From: an uncultured Ruminococcus sp.
GTDB lineage: Bacteria; Bacillota; Clostridia; Oscillospirales; Acutalibacteraceae
NCBI GenBank assembly: GCA_902764235.1
Contig: CACWVH010000006.1
Location: 1-33,204, forward strand
Direction of reading: 5' to 3'
DNA: 33,204 nucleotides
Position 1 is the stretch's first letter; each line of letters starts with the position of its first letter. The notes below the pieces were generated by a model. The model did no database searches and was not told the DNA's origin. It saw only the letters and a program-made list of their open reading frames with translations. The translations under genes were made by a program, and so were the position numbers. This document shows positions 21,801 through 29,495 of the stretch, one piece after another.

Positions 21801-22408
21801 GCTCGTCTGCCTGTGCTGACAGCAGCTAAAGCTGTCATGGCGGTTCTGCCGCCATCAGACATATCACTGCTCATACGCAGCTTACGAGCAATTATATTAA
21901 TTCCTGCCGAACCTGCCGCAAAAAAGGCACTTTCAGAAGCTAACGCAGCACCTTTGACCAGTTTTACAGAGGTTTTGAGATGAAACTTTGTACCCTCTGC
22001 AAGCGGTTTTGCTACACCATAATAAGCAATTTTTCCTTTTAGAGTTTTAGGTTTATACTCTATTTTTGCTTGCTTTTCAAATGGTTTATCACCCTCAAAA
22101 AATCTGCCTATATTATCAAGCTTATGTAAAATGCCCTTTGGCAGCTGCTGCGGAGCTTCGGCTCTGACAAGCTTGATATGTGTCCTGTATTTGCCGTTTT
22201 TTCCTTGTCTGCGTTCAAATTTGATATGCGTTTCCTTGCCTACAAAGCGGTTTACGGCTAAATCCTTAGCAAAAAGGACTGTTGTTTCGGCAACTAAAGC
22301 AGCTTTAGCCGTAAGTTTAACAAGCACTTTTGAGGAATTTTGCGGTCTGAATTTTGTTCCGCTTGTCAGCTTATGCAGGATACCTCTGTCTTTATATTCA
22401 AGGCTCAT
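18821..22408 (-). CDS. CD1108-family membrane protein with degenerate M23-like C-terminal domain
   Basis: A 1195-residue protein. Residues 1-590 are extremely Lys/Arg-rich and probably cytoplasmic. A membrane helix lies at about 600-625 (LGIFFVPIMCIVFVFSVIMM). The outer part runs to the end, with many Tyr/Trp-rich repeat-like units (GYFIQDQRYFV, GYFIEDINTRPF). The last 150 residues resemble an M23/LytM metallopeptidase: FHKGVDI keeps the His and Asp metal ligands (about 1065-1069), but the catalytic YGH is YGN and HLH is YLH. That suggests a binding or scaffold role, not wall cutting. The family corresponds to the wall-hydrolase component of Gram-positive transfer channels. It follows VirB4 by 12 bases. 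Confidence 0.87.
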   Translation of the reverse strand: MSLEYKDRGILHKLTSGTKFRPQNSSKVLVKLTAKAALVAETTVLFAKDLAVNRFVGKETHIKFERRQGKNGKYRTHIKLVRAEAPQQLPKGILHKLDNIGRFFEGDKPFEKQAKIEYKPKTLKGKIAYYGVAKPLAEGTKFHLKTSVKLVKGAALASESAFFAAGSAGINIIARKLRMSSDMSDGGRTAMTALAAVSTGRRAARYLKAYRKRRVKYKELKRSYKSQKLSSKTAKKKLRSVRKENRPALFKYRIKRIAVYGGNVIRFVKYHAPQSRKSLSLVVAQKSRIHFHKKRIFSDVTVNQKALKKAREFYRKEYHTERKKRVKRVKAIKKTGAKKAKYSLKKAAQRIKVTDHLYRKEAFAKVKEKNIARQLTDIRKAKKHKTKLFSRQRKAVNKIFAPKYKKATAIRKQAYKRQRKLSAGKQLVLKSKIKYRKKLNSNERALYKNQRKFQKLAQKQMKHNKIVPAPLVPVIVPSAFALKRLRRKSWEKVLTADQNNDFVQAADKISRGAAAIHSAAKPMMNKLYEKRNQTRQNKLQKERNRLTEKKNDLKKNKRKHIKKNQKPIQQRAAEKAKAAAKKAAQQTKKAVGDFAKFAMKLLGIFFVPIMCIVFVFSVIMMMFTGATGNSSYILGTYTAQDRYLSWACEHYTKIAYDFNEKLLKLKTDDWKNGLNELGINTSSYESKPDKVYFGKSAKYSAKPHFDYDEDKLAAFMCAYYYESPDENGIVPDWEWTDESEIDAVLQDLFDTEYSFKHYYEDYSGWKQYQQYAVYGGGGAKDGRYYSVYSDGFTKNRMKIRSVPNEIRTFSKDGYIHYDYDTLEILDANNGDKRTGYFIQDQRYFVTDPKGNKTSPFYATHSVDHSEVEKYIYNGVYFNTYGSKYALCDKNSKETGYFIEDINTRPFKYYKFVWAHGKNSDGSTKYVDRSQISFDGKEIYYIVPENDTVRWNDSIKDAYLISFYHKNYWYDNCALYYTVQTKCTFDKAIEKVLSKLDDSAERIKFYRLLANGEENTPCGYGFHQSMDAPLGSRSLQKLIDGGKIYNRYGYNIKEWNQKDCEGLNDFHKGVDILCRKGDKVYAMMSGTVDWVDEGKNSISIKGNWKYWYDDNSTRYTEIIYGNINTKLKKGDTVKTGQYIGTITTKKHCFNDWDSKAEKTYLHITAKITYGRSLFWDDAPEVNPIFLMFRNDDEVIK

Positions 22409-22420
22409 TTAATCACCGCC

Positions 22421-24895
22421 TTATCCTTGCTGCAATTTCGCTAACTTTTCCTCCAAGAGCTGTCTTTCTTCGGGTTTTGTGGTTATCAGAGAATACATGA
22501 CCGTATCTTTCGGGAAGTTATCCTCAAACGGCAGAATTGTTTTACCGTAACGTATAAGCCCTTTGCCTTGACCGCTATCGGTAACATACTTGATCTGCTC
22601 ATTGGATATATGCAGCTTCTCCTGCAAAATATCACGATCTCCTGCTGCTTGATTGAGCATATAAACAAAGTCTGAGTTATCAAGGATATTTTCGATTTCG
22701 GGAGAGGTAAGCAAGTCTTTTACATTCTGCGTTATGCCTGTCGGCACACCGCCCCATTTACGGAAACGTTTCCACATCTCTACGCTGTATTTCGCAGTTT
22801 GTTCATCACGCAGAAGCAAATGAAATTCATCAATGTAATACAGCGTTTTCTTGTTCAGCTCACGGTTGAGAGATACTCTGTTCCATACCTGATCTTGCAG
22901 AATAAGCATAGCGATTTTCTTGAGCTGCGTACCAAGCTCCTTTATGTCATAGCATACAAGACGGTTTTCAATATCAACATTGGTTCGATTGTTAAACAGG
23001 TTCTGCGAGCCTGTTACATACATTTCAAGGGAGTTGGCAACTCTCTGTGCTATTGCCCCCTGAATACGCAAAGCCTTGAGTAGATCTGCAAGTGTGGGCA
23101 TTCGCCGTTTAATAGGAGAATGCGAAAAAAAGTCGTTGTATACCTGCCTTGTTGCAATGTCAATTGCTGTTTTTTCCTCCGGTTCAAGTCCGAATCGACC
23201 GCCAACAATCAGTTCACACAGCGACATGATAAAATCTGATTTGTTGGCAATCTTATCTTCTTCATCATCATTGATATTAATATCGAGAGGGTTGATATAT
23301 TGTGTGCTGTTGGAAGCAATCTTGATAACCTGACCACCGAGATAATTGACAAGCGGATAATACTCACCTTCGGGGTCGGTAATAACAATATCCGAAATCG
23401 TTTTCAGAAAACGATCTATTATTTCACGCTTAACAGAAAATGATTTACCTGAACCGGGAGTACCAAAGATCAGACCGTTGGGGTTTTTCAGGTTAGCACG
23501 GTCAGCCATAATCATATTATGTGTCAAAGAGTTAAGACCGTAATAGCAGCCTTGCTCCTGATACAGCTCCTGTGTGGTAAAAGGAATAAAAACAGCAAGT
23601 GCCGAAGTCGGGAGCGTTCTTTCAATTGGAACGGAGTTATAGCCGACTGGGAGAAAAGAAGAAAAAGCTTGTTCCTGCATATAGTCAAGCGGAAACAGCT
23701 TGCAGGATTTCTGCTGTACCAGTCTTTTCAGCTGCTCAATTTCAAGCAGTGCTTTTTTCTCTGTTTTGGAATAATTACGGACGGTAAGCGTTATGTTAAA
23801 CAAACGCTCGTTTCTGCTGTTCAGATCGGCAAGCAGCTCATTCAGTTCTTCGATGTAAAGCTTGATCTGCTGCGGCAGAATATCAGGGTCATAGCCTGAC
23901 ATACTCGCCTTTTTTTGTTCATCGATTTTCATCTTTTCGACATCGGACAGCTTACCTCTGACAAGCTTTAAGGCTCTAAGTTGATCAAAAGACTTTATGT
24001 GTATGCTGACAGATACCTGACTGCCGCAGTCAAGCAGTTCACACAACATTCTGTCTGATAATTCTCCTGCAAGAATATCAATGGAAGTTAAAAAGCCATA
24101 GTTGTCATTTAGTTCAAATTTGTTTTTTCTGAACCTTGCCGACATAGGTGCGATAAAGTCTTTTGTAGAATATCCACCTTTTCGCTTTAGTCCCCAATCA
24201 AATATAAATCGTTCATCAGAGGACGGATTAAGAGAGCGATACAGCACTTCCAAACGCTGCTTGCCGTCAAGAATAAAGGCATTGACGGATATTTCGGAAA
24301 ACAGTCTAACGATTTCCTGTGCAATGGAATCAAGCTTTCTTCTTGCAGCCTTGATACTTTTTTCACTGATTGTAAAGGTTAAAAATTTGCGGAGTATGTA
24401 TCCGCTTTTACTGCCTTTACGCAGCTTACATAGCATATCGGAATATTCCTTGCGGACAGCGTTAAATCTGTCCTGTTGCTCTGCAATACGTATTTTTTCC
24501 AGTTCCTCGTCAAGGTTCTGTTTTTGATTTTCATAGTCAAACTGAAAATCTATACTGTCATCAAAGTAATTCAGCAGACCGCACCAAGAGGAAAATATAC
24601 CGTTCTTTTCGTCAAACCCTGCAATTTCATAATTGGTATCAAAAAACTCTATCGTTCTTGAAAACCTGCCTTCCTCAACATAGCAAATACCATCTTTGAG
24701 CATTTCAATATAGGGAATGATAGTCTGTGTTGCCGAGTCATTTTTGATATTTTTCTTTTTCAGTTCGCTCATGCGTTTCTGAACTTGTTTTTGCTGCTCC
24801 TTAGTAAGCAATATCGGTTCTTTCTTTTTCTTTGGTTTTTGTTCAGCCAAAATATCACCTTCTTCTCTTATTTGCTTCTGCGTTGCTCTCATCAA
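22421..24895 (-). CDS. virB4: VirB4/TraE-type conjugative ATPase
   Basis: An 824-residue ATPase. Walker A IFGTPGSGKS is at about 475-484, with the following FSVKREII helix; Walker B TLYYIDEFHLLL lies near 690. The VirB4-type RFRKWGG and GVPTGITQNVKDLL, which contacts the nucleotide of a neighbouring subunit, come next. The N-terminal 50 residues are Lys/Gln-rich. VirB4 powers assembly of type IV secretion channels and substrate movement at the cytoplasmic membrane. The start overlaps the PrgI gene by 41 bases, so the two are co-translated. A start at the first codon (MMRATQK) has no obvious ribosome binding site; coupling may serve, and a start at a later Met is possible. Confidence 0.95.
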   Translation of the reverse strand: MMRATQKQIREEGDILAEQKPKKKKEPILLTKEQQKQVQKRMSELKKKNIKNDSATQTIIPYIEMLKDGICYVEEGRFSRTIEFFDTNYEIAGFDEKNGIFSSWCGLLNYFDDSIDFQFDYENQKQNLDEELEKIRIAEQQDRFNAVRKEYSDMLCKLRKGSKSGYILRKFLTFTISEKSIKAARRKLDSIAQEIVRLFSEISVNAFILDGKQRLEVLYRSLNPSSDERFIFDWGLKRKGGYSTKDFIAPMSARFRKNKFELNDNYGFLTSIDILAGELSDRMLCELLDCGSQVSVSIHIKSFDQLRALKLVRGKLSDVEKMKIDEQKKASMSGYDPDILPQQIKLYIEELNELLADLNSRNERLFNITLTVRNYSKTEKKALLEIEQLKRLVQQKSCKLFPLDYMQEQAFSSFLPVGYNSVPIERTLPTSALAVFIPFTTQELYQEQGCYYGLNSLTHNMIMADRANLKNPNGLIFGTPGSGKSFSVKREIIDRFLKTISDIVITDPEGEYYPLVNYLGGQVIKIASNSTQYINPLDININDDEEDKIANKSDFIMSLCELIVGGRFGLEPEEKTAIDIATRQVYNDFFSHSPIKRRMPTLADLLKALRIQGAIAQRVANSLEMYVTGSQNLFNNRTNVDIENRLVCYDIKELGTQLKKIAMLILQDQVWNRVSLNRELNKKTLYYIDEFHLLLRDEQTAKYSVEMWKRFRKWGGVPTGITQNVKDLLTSPEIENILDNSDFVYMLNQAAGDRDILQEKLHISNEQIKYVTDSGQGKGLIRYGKTILPFEDNFPKDTVMYSLITTKPEERQLLEEKLAKLQQG

Positions 24896-25259
24896 GCATT
24901 CTTTTCAGACTGTTATATTCGATCTGACGTTCTAAAATCTCAAAGGTATTTTCAGACTGATAGGTTCGCTCCTTTGGCTTTCGAAAAAAAGCAACCATCA
25001 GCTTTGCCACCACTTCAAGGTGCATACCGTTTTTCTTGTATAATCCGCAAAAAATAGCGGGTCCTGCACCGATACCGAGAGCAAAGCAGCCTGCCTGCAA
25101 TCCAAGCAATGAATTGAAGATGTAGAATGCAGGAAACCCGATTGCTGCACCAATACCAAAGCAGATCACCTGACGCTTTGTAAGTCCAAACATGAATTTC
25201 TGTCTGATCAGCGATAAGTCCTTTGGGATTTTCACAAAATGCTGTTCATGTTTTGCCAT
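24855..25259 (-). CDS. PrgI-family transfer channel protein
   Basis: A 134-residue protein that starts after the strong AAAGGAGGA. The opening VKIPKDLSLIRQKFMFGLTK is typical of PrgI. Two close hydrophobic helices follow (RQVICFGIGAAIGFPAFYIF and LGLQAGCFALGIGAGPAIFC), then a cytoplasmic basic domain. PrgI proteins are VirB3-like small membrane subunits encoded just upstream of VirB4. It lies immediately downstream of palindrome copy 4, whose right arm ends four bases before the ribosome binding site. Confidence 0.92.
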   Translation of the reverse strand: MAKHEQHFVKIPKDLSLIRQKFMFGLTKRQVICFGIGAAIGFPAFYIFNSLLGLQAGCFALGIGAGPAIFCGLYKKNGMHLEVVAKLMVAFFRKPKERTYQSENTFEILERQIEYNSLKRMLDESNAEANKRRR

Positions 25260-25275
25260 TGAATCCTCCTTTCAA

Positions 25276-25300
25276 ACTTTTGCCCCGACGGGGCAAAAGT
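25276..25300 (-). repeat. Intercistronic palindrome, copy 4 of 6 (perfect)
   Basis: Arms ACTTTTGCCCC and GGGGCAAAAGT with 3-base loop GAC pair without mismatch; AA/TT extends it further. The last base of the VirB6 stop codon is its first base, and the PrgI ribosome binding site follows directly. Confidence 0.88.
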
Positions 25301-26247
25301 TATTGTGCTCCGAATGCGGATTTGGAAATATTACTGCTGCGGAATATTGTAAATATCAGGGCAATAACGTAACCGAGCGTAATTGCCATACTTCCTGCTA
25401 ATGCAGCAGCGTCAGAAGTCGGCTTTGCTAATTGAGTTATAACATTGCCGAGCATCGTCTTAAATATCGTCAACGCAACGACAATGAAGAACCCCTGAAA
25501 AGCGAGAGCAAGTATATTTCGCAGCCAGTTTTTACCGATCTGTCCCCAGTCATTGTTCATCATTGTTGCCATAGGAATAGGAGAAATTGACAAATACATA
25601 AAAATCTCAATCATACGGCTTGACAGAACAATGATGATCGCACCGAGAACAAAGAAAGTTACAAGGAGAACGGCAGCTGACAAAGCGAGTATTCCTAACA
25701 ATTCACCCTCATTAAAATTATTGGCAAGATTACTTTGGAGTTTGGCATTCAGTTTAGCGGTTTCGAGAAATGTCCCACCCTTCGGAAACAAAGCGTTAAG
25801 TCCATTAGTAACGGCATTTGTTCCAAAACCGAAAACACTTGTAGTAATATAAAACACATTCGACACAAGCAAAATTCCGCATACGGCTTTGACAGTCCAT
25901 CTAAAAAAAATGCTTGTGTCAAAGTCCCGAAAGTTGTTATTCGAAACTACCATTTGTATAAGCTCATACACTATTACCACAACAAGAATAAAAATTGCCA
26001 CGGGTACAATAGCTTTATTTGTTATTGTTTCAATGCTGCTCCAAATTGGAGTTGCCCCTTTTGCTGTTGAGCCTGTAAACTTATCGGGAGTGGAACTAAG
26101 AAGATTTTTCATAATTCCCTGATTGCTTGTATTAAAAGTATTGTTAAGGGTATCACAGGTAAGCTGTAAAGAGCCAACTATACCATCCGCAAGAGTGTCT
26201 TTAAACCAACTTTTCAAGGAATCCAGTGCGTCTGACACTATACTCAT
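25300..26247 (-). CDS. VirB6/TrbL-like polytopic membrane protein
   Basis: A 315-residue protein that starts after AGAGGTGATGAAATA. The first 75 residues are soluble and amphipathic (LKSWFKDTLADGIVGSLQLT). About six hydrophobic segments follow, such as IVPVAIFILVVVIVYELIQM, AVCGILLVSNVFYITTSVFG, LSAAVLLVTFFVLGAIIIVL and AFQGFFIVVALTIFKTMLG. Size, topology and position (between Maff2 and PrgI) match the CD1112/VirB6-like channel proteins of Tn1549-type elements. It forms part of the inner-membrane channel. Its stop codon abuts palindrome copy 4. Confidence 0.9.
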   Translation of the reverse strand: MSIVSDALDSLKSWFKDTLADGIVGSLQLTCDTLNNTFNTSNQGIMKNLLSSTPDKFTGSTAKGATPIWSSIETITNKAIVPVAIFILVVVIVYELIQMVVSNNNFRDFDTSIFFRWTVKAVCGILLVSNVFYITTSVFGFGTNAVTNGLNALFPKGGTFLETAKLNAKLQSNLANNFNEGELLGILALSAAVLLVTFFVLGAIIIVLSSRMIEIFMYLSISPIPMATMMNNDWGQIGKNWLRNILALAFQGFFIVVALTIFKTMLGNVITQLAKPTSDAAALAGSMAITLGYVIALIFTIFRSSNISKSAFGAQ

Positions 26248-26269
26248 TATTTCATCACCTCTTTTTCTG

Positions 26270-26295
26270 ATCCCCCTTAATGTGTAAAGGGGGAT
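26270..26295 (-). repeat. Second intercistronic hairpin between Maff2 and VirB6 genes
   Basis: ATCCCCCTTAA and an AAAGGGGGAT arm form a hairpin of about 10 bp. It stands between palindrome copy 5 and the VirB6 ribosome binding site. In gene sense it is followed by CAGAAAAAGAGG, so it is not a classical terminator. Confidence 0.55.
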
Positions 26296-26319
26296 TTTAA
26301 AGCGATCGTATGTTCACTA

Positions 26320-26344
26320 ACTTTTGCCCCGATGGGGCAGAAGT
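26320..26344 (-). repeat. Intercistronic palindrome, copy 5 of 6
   Basis: Arms ACTTTTGCCCC and GGGGCAGAAGT on the plus strand, loop GAT. It lies 11 bases 3' of the Maff2 stop codon. In gene sense it carries the same C-A mismatch position as copies 1 and 6. Confidence 0.87.
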
Positions 26345-26355
26345 TGATAATTAAA

Positions 26356-26742
26356 TTACATTGCCGACTTGATCATAGTGCCGAGAACAGGAACAACAAC
26401 GATACCGAGAATGATAAGTCCGAGTCCTGCCACAAACTGCTTCATGCCCTGAGATTTGGCAGCAGCGTTATCACCGCCGTAACCTTCGATCAAATTGACA
26501 ACGCCCCACACACCCAGACCGCCGCCAATCAGCGATACAACAGACTGGAGAACGGTGATTGTTTTGTTGACAAAATCGGTTGTATTTACTTTACCTGTTG
26601 CGGCAAAAGCTGTTGTAGCTGTAAGTACTGCCATACACATAGCAACGGTCATAAACATAATAGCTTTCTTTGCGATTTTTGATCTTTTGGCAAGCTTTTC
26701 TCTTTTCTGCTGTGCCTTGATAGGATTAATTGACTGATTCAT
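26356..26742 (-). CDS. Maff2-family pilin-like membrane protein
   Basis: A 128-residue protein that starts after AAAGGAGAAATAAAT. The N-terminus is basic (NPIKAQQKREKLAKRSKIAK), then there is a signal-like helix (AIMFMTVAMCMAVLTATTAF) with a cleavage-like AFAA. Two further hydrophobic segments follow, with a glycine-rich turn (VSLIGGGLGVWGVVNLIEG, then FVAGLGLIILGIVVVPVLG). This is the Maff2 plan, comparable to VirB2/TrbC pilin-like subunits. Position between VirD4 and VirB6 genes is the normal one. It lies in the envelope as part of the channel. Confidence 0.92.
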   Translation of the reverse strand: MNQSINPIKAQQKREKLAKRSKIAKKAIMFMTVAMCMAVLTATTAFAATGKVNTTDFVNKTITVLQSVVSLIGGGLGVWGVVNLIEGYGGDNAAAKSQGMKQFVAGLGLIILGIVVVPVLGTMIKSAM

Positions 26743-26756
26743 TATTTATTTCTCCT

Positions 26757-28589
26757 TTACATTACGAAGTCGTATTCATCGACTACGGTATTTTTTGTCA
26801 AATTTGCTTTACGCTTCCGTCTTTTGGAAACATATTTTTTTACATCGAAAAAGTTGTTTTTGTCATAATCGAAAAGCTGCGGATAACGCTCATGCTTCTC
26901 GATATTGAACTTTTGGGATAAAAACGGTCTTAAACCTCTGATTTGCAGGATACACTGTGAGTTATCCATTACTTGCAGTTCGTCCTGTGTTTTCAGCTCT
27001 CGTCCTGTCTTTTGGTAGTTGACACCTGAGCTTTCGCTTTGTCCTTTGGTGATATTTGTATTAAAAAGATCTATCGTTTCTTTACCAAGACTTTCTGACA
27101 GGTCTTTGAGCGTGGTTTTTTCTTTGCCGCCGAGGAAAAGCATGGTATCGCAGTTACCCTCAATTGTATCGGCATTGTCCTTATACTTCGCTTTGAGCTG
27201 TGATTTTGTCTGTAAGATAATACTGACAGATATTTCACGGCTTCTGATCGTGGCTATCAGCTTGTCAAACTCAGGTATCTCACCGATATTTGCAAACTCA
27301 TCAAGCAGACAACGGACATGATATTTCAGCCGTCCCGAACCGTCAGGGTTATTGTCCGCTTTAGTGCAAAGCAAATTGAACATCTGCGAGTACATGATAG
27401 CGACAAGAAAATTGAATGTGCTGTCCGTGTCGGAGATGATAACGAAAAGAGCCGTCAGTTCATCGCCAATCGTATCAAGCTGCATTTCGTCATATTGCGT
27501 TATCTCCAACACTTTGTCGATACTGAACGGAGCAAGTCTTGTAGAGCAGGAAATAAGAATTGACTTTGCCGTTTTTCCTGCGGCGAGCTTATATGCCTTG
27601 TACTGCCGGATAGCAAATCTGCCGAGAGAACGCTGTTCGGCGGTCGGCTCAAGATTACGGAATTTGCTGTAATTTGCATTTTCTTCTTCAAATTCCTCAT
27701 CATCGCTCCAACTGTTGTCAAGCCATTTTTCAAGATAGAAAAATGCCCAGTCGATACTGTTCTTGAAGGTTTCATCATCTTCACGGCATTCCGAAGCATT
27801 GATAAACTCTACCAAGGTTTCAATGTTTTGCTCCTCTTTCGGGCAAGTAGTAAATATCAGAGCAATGTATGCCTGATAAAGCAGCTTTTCAGCCTTCACC
27901 CAAAAGTCGTCACTTTTAGCGTCTTTTGAAGTTGTATTTTTGACAAGCACCTCAACAAATTTCAGAATATCCTGTTCTCTCGTTTCAGGTCTGATATAGG
28001 CGAATGGGTTATAGTGCATGGATTTGTTAAAATCAATTGTGTTGAAAACTTTGATTTTGTATGGCTCATAGGTGATATTCCCATTCTTATCACGCTTTGG
28101 TCTGCCTTTTCTCAGCATTTTTCCGCATTCAACAAGTACTGTTCCTTTCGGGTCGGTGACAACATACGAACTGTGCATTTGCATAAGATTTGGCTTTACG
28201 AAAAATCGTGTCTTGCCCGAACCTGAACCGCCGATAACCTCGATATTCTTGTTACGGGCATACTTCGGGGATTTTGGTTTGCCCATCGTCAGACGCTCTG
28301 TTTGAGTCAGAATGACATTGTTGTCCGGTTCTTTAGCATCCATGTACGGCTGTATGTCCTTTTCAGTACCCCATTTTGCACCGCCGTATTCTTCTTTGTA
28401 TCGGTAGTTCTTGCGGTTTTTACGCTTGTAGGTGATAAATGCCCAAAAAAGCAGTGCTGCACAAATACCGACAAACAGGTCAATCAGATTGAGGCTTGGC
28501 AATGGCGAGGTTATGTTATCAGAAAATCTGTCAATGAATGGCGAGAACTTGGTGTATAGGTCACTGCCCGGAGCAGTACGATAGGACAT
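26757..28589 (-). CDS. virD4: VirD4/TraG-type conjugative coupling protein
   Basis: 610 residues from the first ATG at 28589. Walker A GGSGSGKTRFF is at about 120-130, KVFNTIDF and MHYNPFAYI follow, and Walker B RCLLDEFANIGEIPEF is near 430-445. The membrane helix LIDLFVGICAALLFWAFI is at about 35-52. Coupling proteins bring the relaxase-DNA complex to the channel. An additional 27 in-frame codons upstream encode another hydrophobic helix (LLRSLPLILVGWVGNKI) expected in this family, but the only start there with a good ribosome binding site is ATA at 28670. So the real protein is probably longer. It is preceded by the PcfB gene, its usual relaxosome partner. Confidence 0.95.
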   Translation of the reverse strand: MSYRTAPGSDLYTKFSPFIDRFSDNITSPLPSLNLIDLFVGICAALLFWAFITYKRKNRKNYRYKEEYGGAKWGTEKDIQPYMDAKEPDNNVILTQTERLTMGKPKSPKYARNKNIEVIGGSGSGKTRFFVKPNLMQMHSSYVVTDPKGTVLVECGKMLRKGRPKRDKNGNITYEPYKIKVFNTIDFNKSMHYNPFAYIRPETREQDILKFVEVLVKNTTSKDAKSDDFWVKAEKLLYQAYIALIFTTCPKEEQNIETLVEFINASECREDDETFKNSIDWAFFYLEKWLDNSWSDDEEFEEENANYSKFRNLEPTAEQRSLGRFAIRQYKAYKLAAGKTAKSILISCSTRLAPFSIDKVLEITQYDEMQLDTIGDELTALFVIISDTDSTFNFLVAIMYSQMFNLLCTKADNNPDGSGRLKYHVRCLLDEFANIGEIPEFDKLIATIRSREISVSIILQTKSQLKAKYKDNADTIEGNCDTMLFLGGKEKTTLKDLSESLGKETIDLFNTNITKGQSESSGVNYQKTGRELKTQDELQVMDNSQCILQIRGLRPFLSQKFNIEKHERYPQLFDYDKNNFFDVKKYVSKRRKRKANLTKNTVVDEYDFVM

Positions 28590-28670
28590 ACTGATTTTGT
28601 TTCCGACCCAACCAACCAGAATCAGAGGGAGAGAACGGAGCAGCTGCTGCTTTATTTTTTTACTGTCTAT
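28590..28670 (-). other. Upstream extension of the VirD4 frame with apparent ATA start
   Basis: The frame stays open from ATA (28668-28670) to the annotated ATG. It would add IDSKKIKQQLLRSLPL and the rest of a first membrane helix. GAAGGTG overlapping the PcfB stop lies 7 bases before the ATA. No ATG, GTG or TTG occurs in this frame here. It is either a rare AUA start, an ATG mutated to ATA, or a sequencing error. Confidence 0.55.
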
Positions 28671-28676
28671 ACACGC

Positions 28677-29144
28677 TCACCTTCCTGCTATGTTCGATTT
28701 AGACAAATGCTTTTCAGCAGCTCTTTCAGAGGATTTCTGCGAGATGATCTTTGCATTCTGCTTGATCTGTTCACGGTTTACAACAGACTTATCGGCAAGC
28801 CGTGACTGCATTCCTCCTGCATACTCTGCAAAGGCTTTGCGGAAGTTTTCGGAATGTCCTGTTGTAAAAAATACATGATATGTTGGAGGTGAGGTGGAAC
28901 TGTCACGCTTGAGGGCATAGTCAATATCGTATTTTTTCGCTGTTTGCAAAAAATTCCCGATATTGTTTTCCGTCACCTCGATGGACTCCAACTTGCCTGT
29001 TTTGGCAATGTCACCGTATTTTATCTTGCCGTGCTTCGGCGGTGATTCAAGAAACGTTCTGCACATTTCTTTCAGCAGCTCCGAGGTGACTTTTACAGCC
29101 TGCACCGAGAACGAAATTGTTTTTTCAGCATCCTGTCTGCTCAT
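28677..29144 (-). CDS. PcfB/DUF3801-family relaxosome accessory protein
   Basis: A 155-residue protein. Landmarks are SFSVQAVKVTSELLKEMCRT at the front, GDIAKTGKLESIEVTENNI in the middle (about 48-66), FLQTAKKYDIDYALKRD and YHVFFTTGHSENFRKAFAEY. The family (PcfB of pCF10) links the relaxase complex to the coupling protein, and the gene stands just before virD4 as usual. The tail NREQIKQNAKIISQKSSER is shared with the protein at 15241. The start overlaps the stop of the upstream gene by four bases. Confidence 0.9.
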   Translation of the reverse strand: MSRQDAEKTISFSVQAVKVTSELLKEMCRTFLESPPKHGKIKYGDIAKTGKLESIEVTENNIGNFLQTAKKYDIDYALKRDSSTSPPTYHVFFTTGHSENFRKAFAEYAGGMQSRLADKSVVNREQIKQNAKIISQKSSERAAEKHLSKSNIAGR

Positions 29145-29443
29145 GCCAGTGAACCGTCAGGCTGCGGAATACGGAACAACGGTTTACCGTCAACGATGCT
29201 GCCAATCAAACCGTTCAGAACCTCATTGCATTTCTGAGGATTATCGAAGACGCCAAGCTGTATTGCACTTTCAACTGCTTCGTCAAGATCTGAACCTACT
29301 TCGCAGTTGTTATCAAACGCAAGAAGTGTATAGATCTCTTTTTCCTCATTTTCATCATCGTCTGTAAATGTTCCCGTATAGATTGACACAAGCTTGATTG
29401 CGTCATAGTTAATAAGATCGTTTTCCTGTGTAACAATGGTCAT
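29141..29443 (-). CDS. Small acidic protein of unknown function
   Basis: A 100-residue acidic protein that starts after GAAAGGATG. It contains IKLVSIYTGTFTDDDENEEK, IYTLLAFDNNCEVGSDLDEA and QKCNEVLNGLIGSIVDGKPL. It lies between palindrome copy 6 and PcfB, and overlaps PcfB's start. Its acidic, Tyr-containing composition and small size could suit a regulator or a DNA-mimic, but no family is recognised. Confidence 0.7.
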   Translation of the reverse strand: MTIVTQENDLINYDAIKLVSIYTGTFTDDDENEEKEIYTLLAFDNNCEVGSDLDEAVESAIQLGVFDNPQKCNEVLNGLIGSIVDGKPLFRIPQPDGSLA

Positions 29444-29470
29444 TTTTGTAATTCATCCTTTCATGTTCCC

Positions 29471-29495
29471 ACTTTTGCCCCACTGGGGCAGAAGT
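29471..29495 (-). repeat. Intercistronic palindrome, copy 6 of 6
   Basis: Arms ACTTTTGCCCC and GGGGCAGAAGT on the plus strand; in gene sense identical to copy 1. The final A of the RepA-like gene's TAA stop is its first base. The next ribosome binding site is about 12 bases further. Confidence 0.88.

Noticed and set aside
1294-29495. The six palindromes as rho-independent terminators
   Set aside because: None is followed by a U-run on either strand, and most lie inside operons directly before a ribosome binding site.
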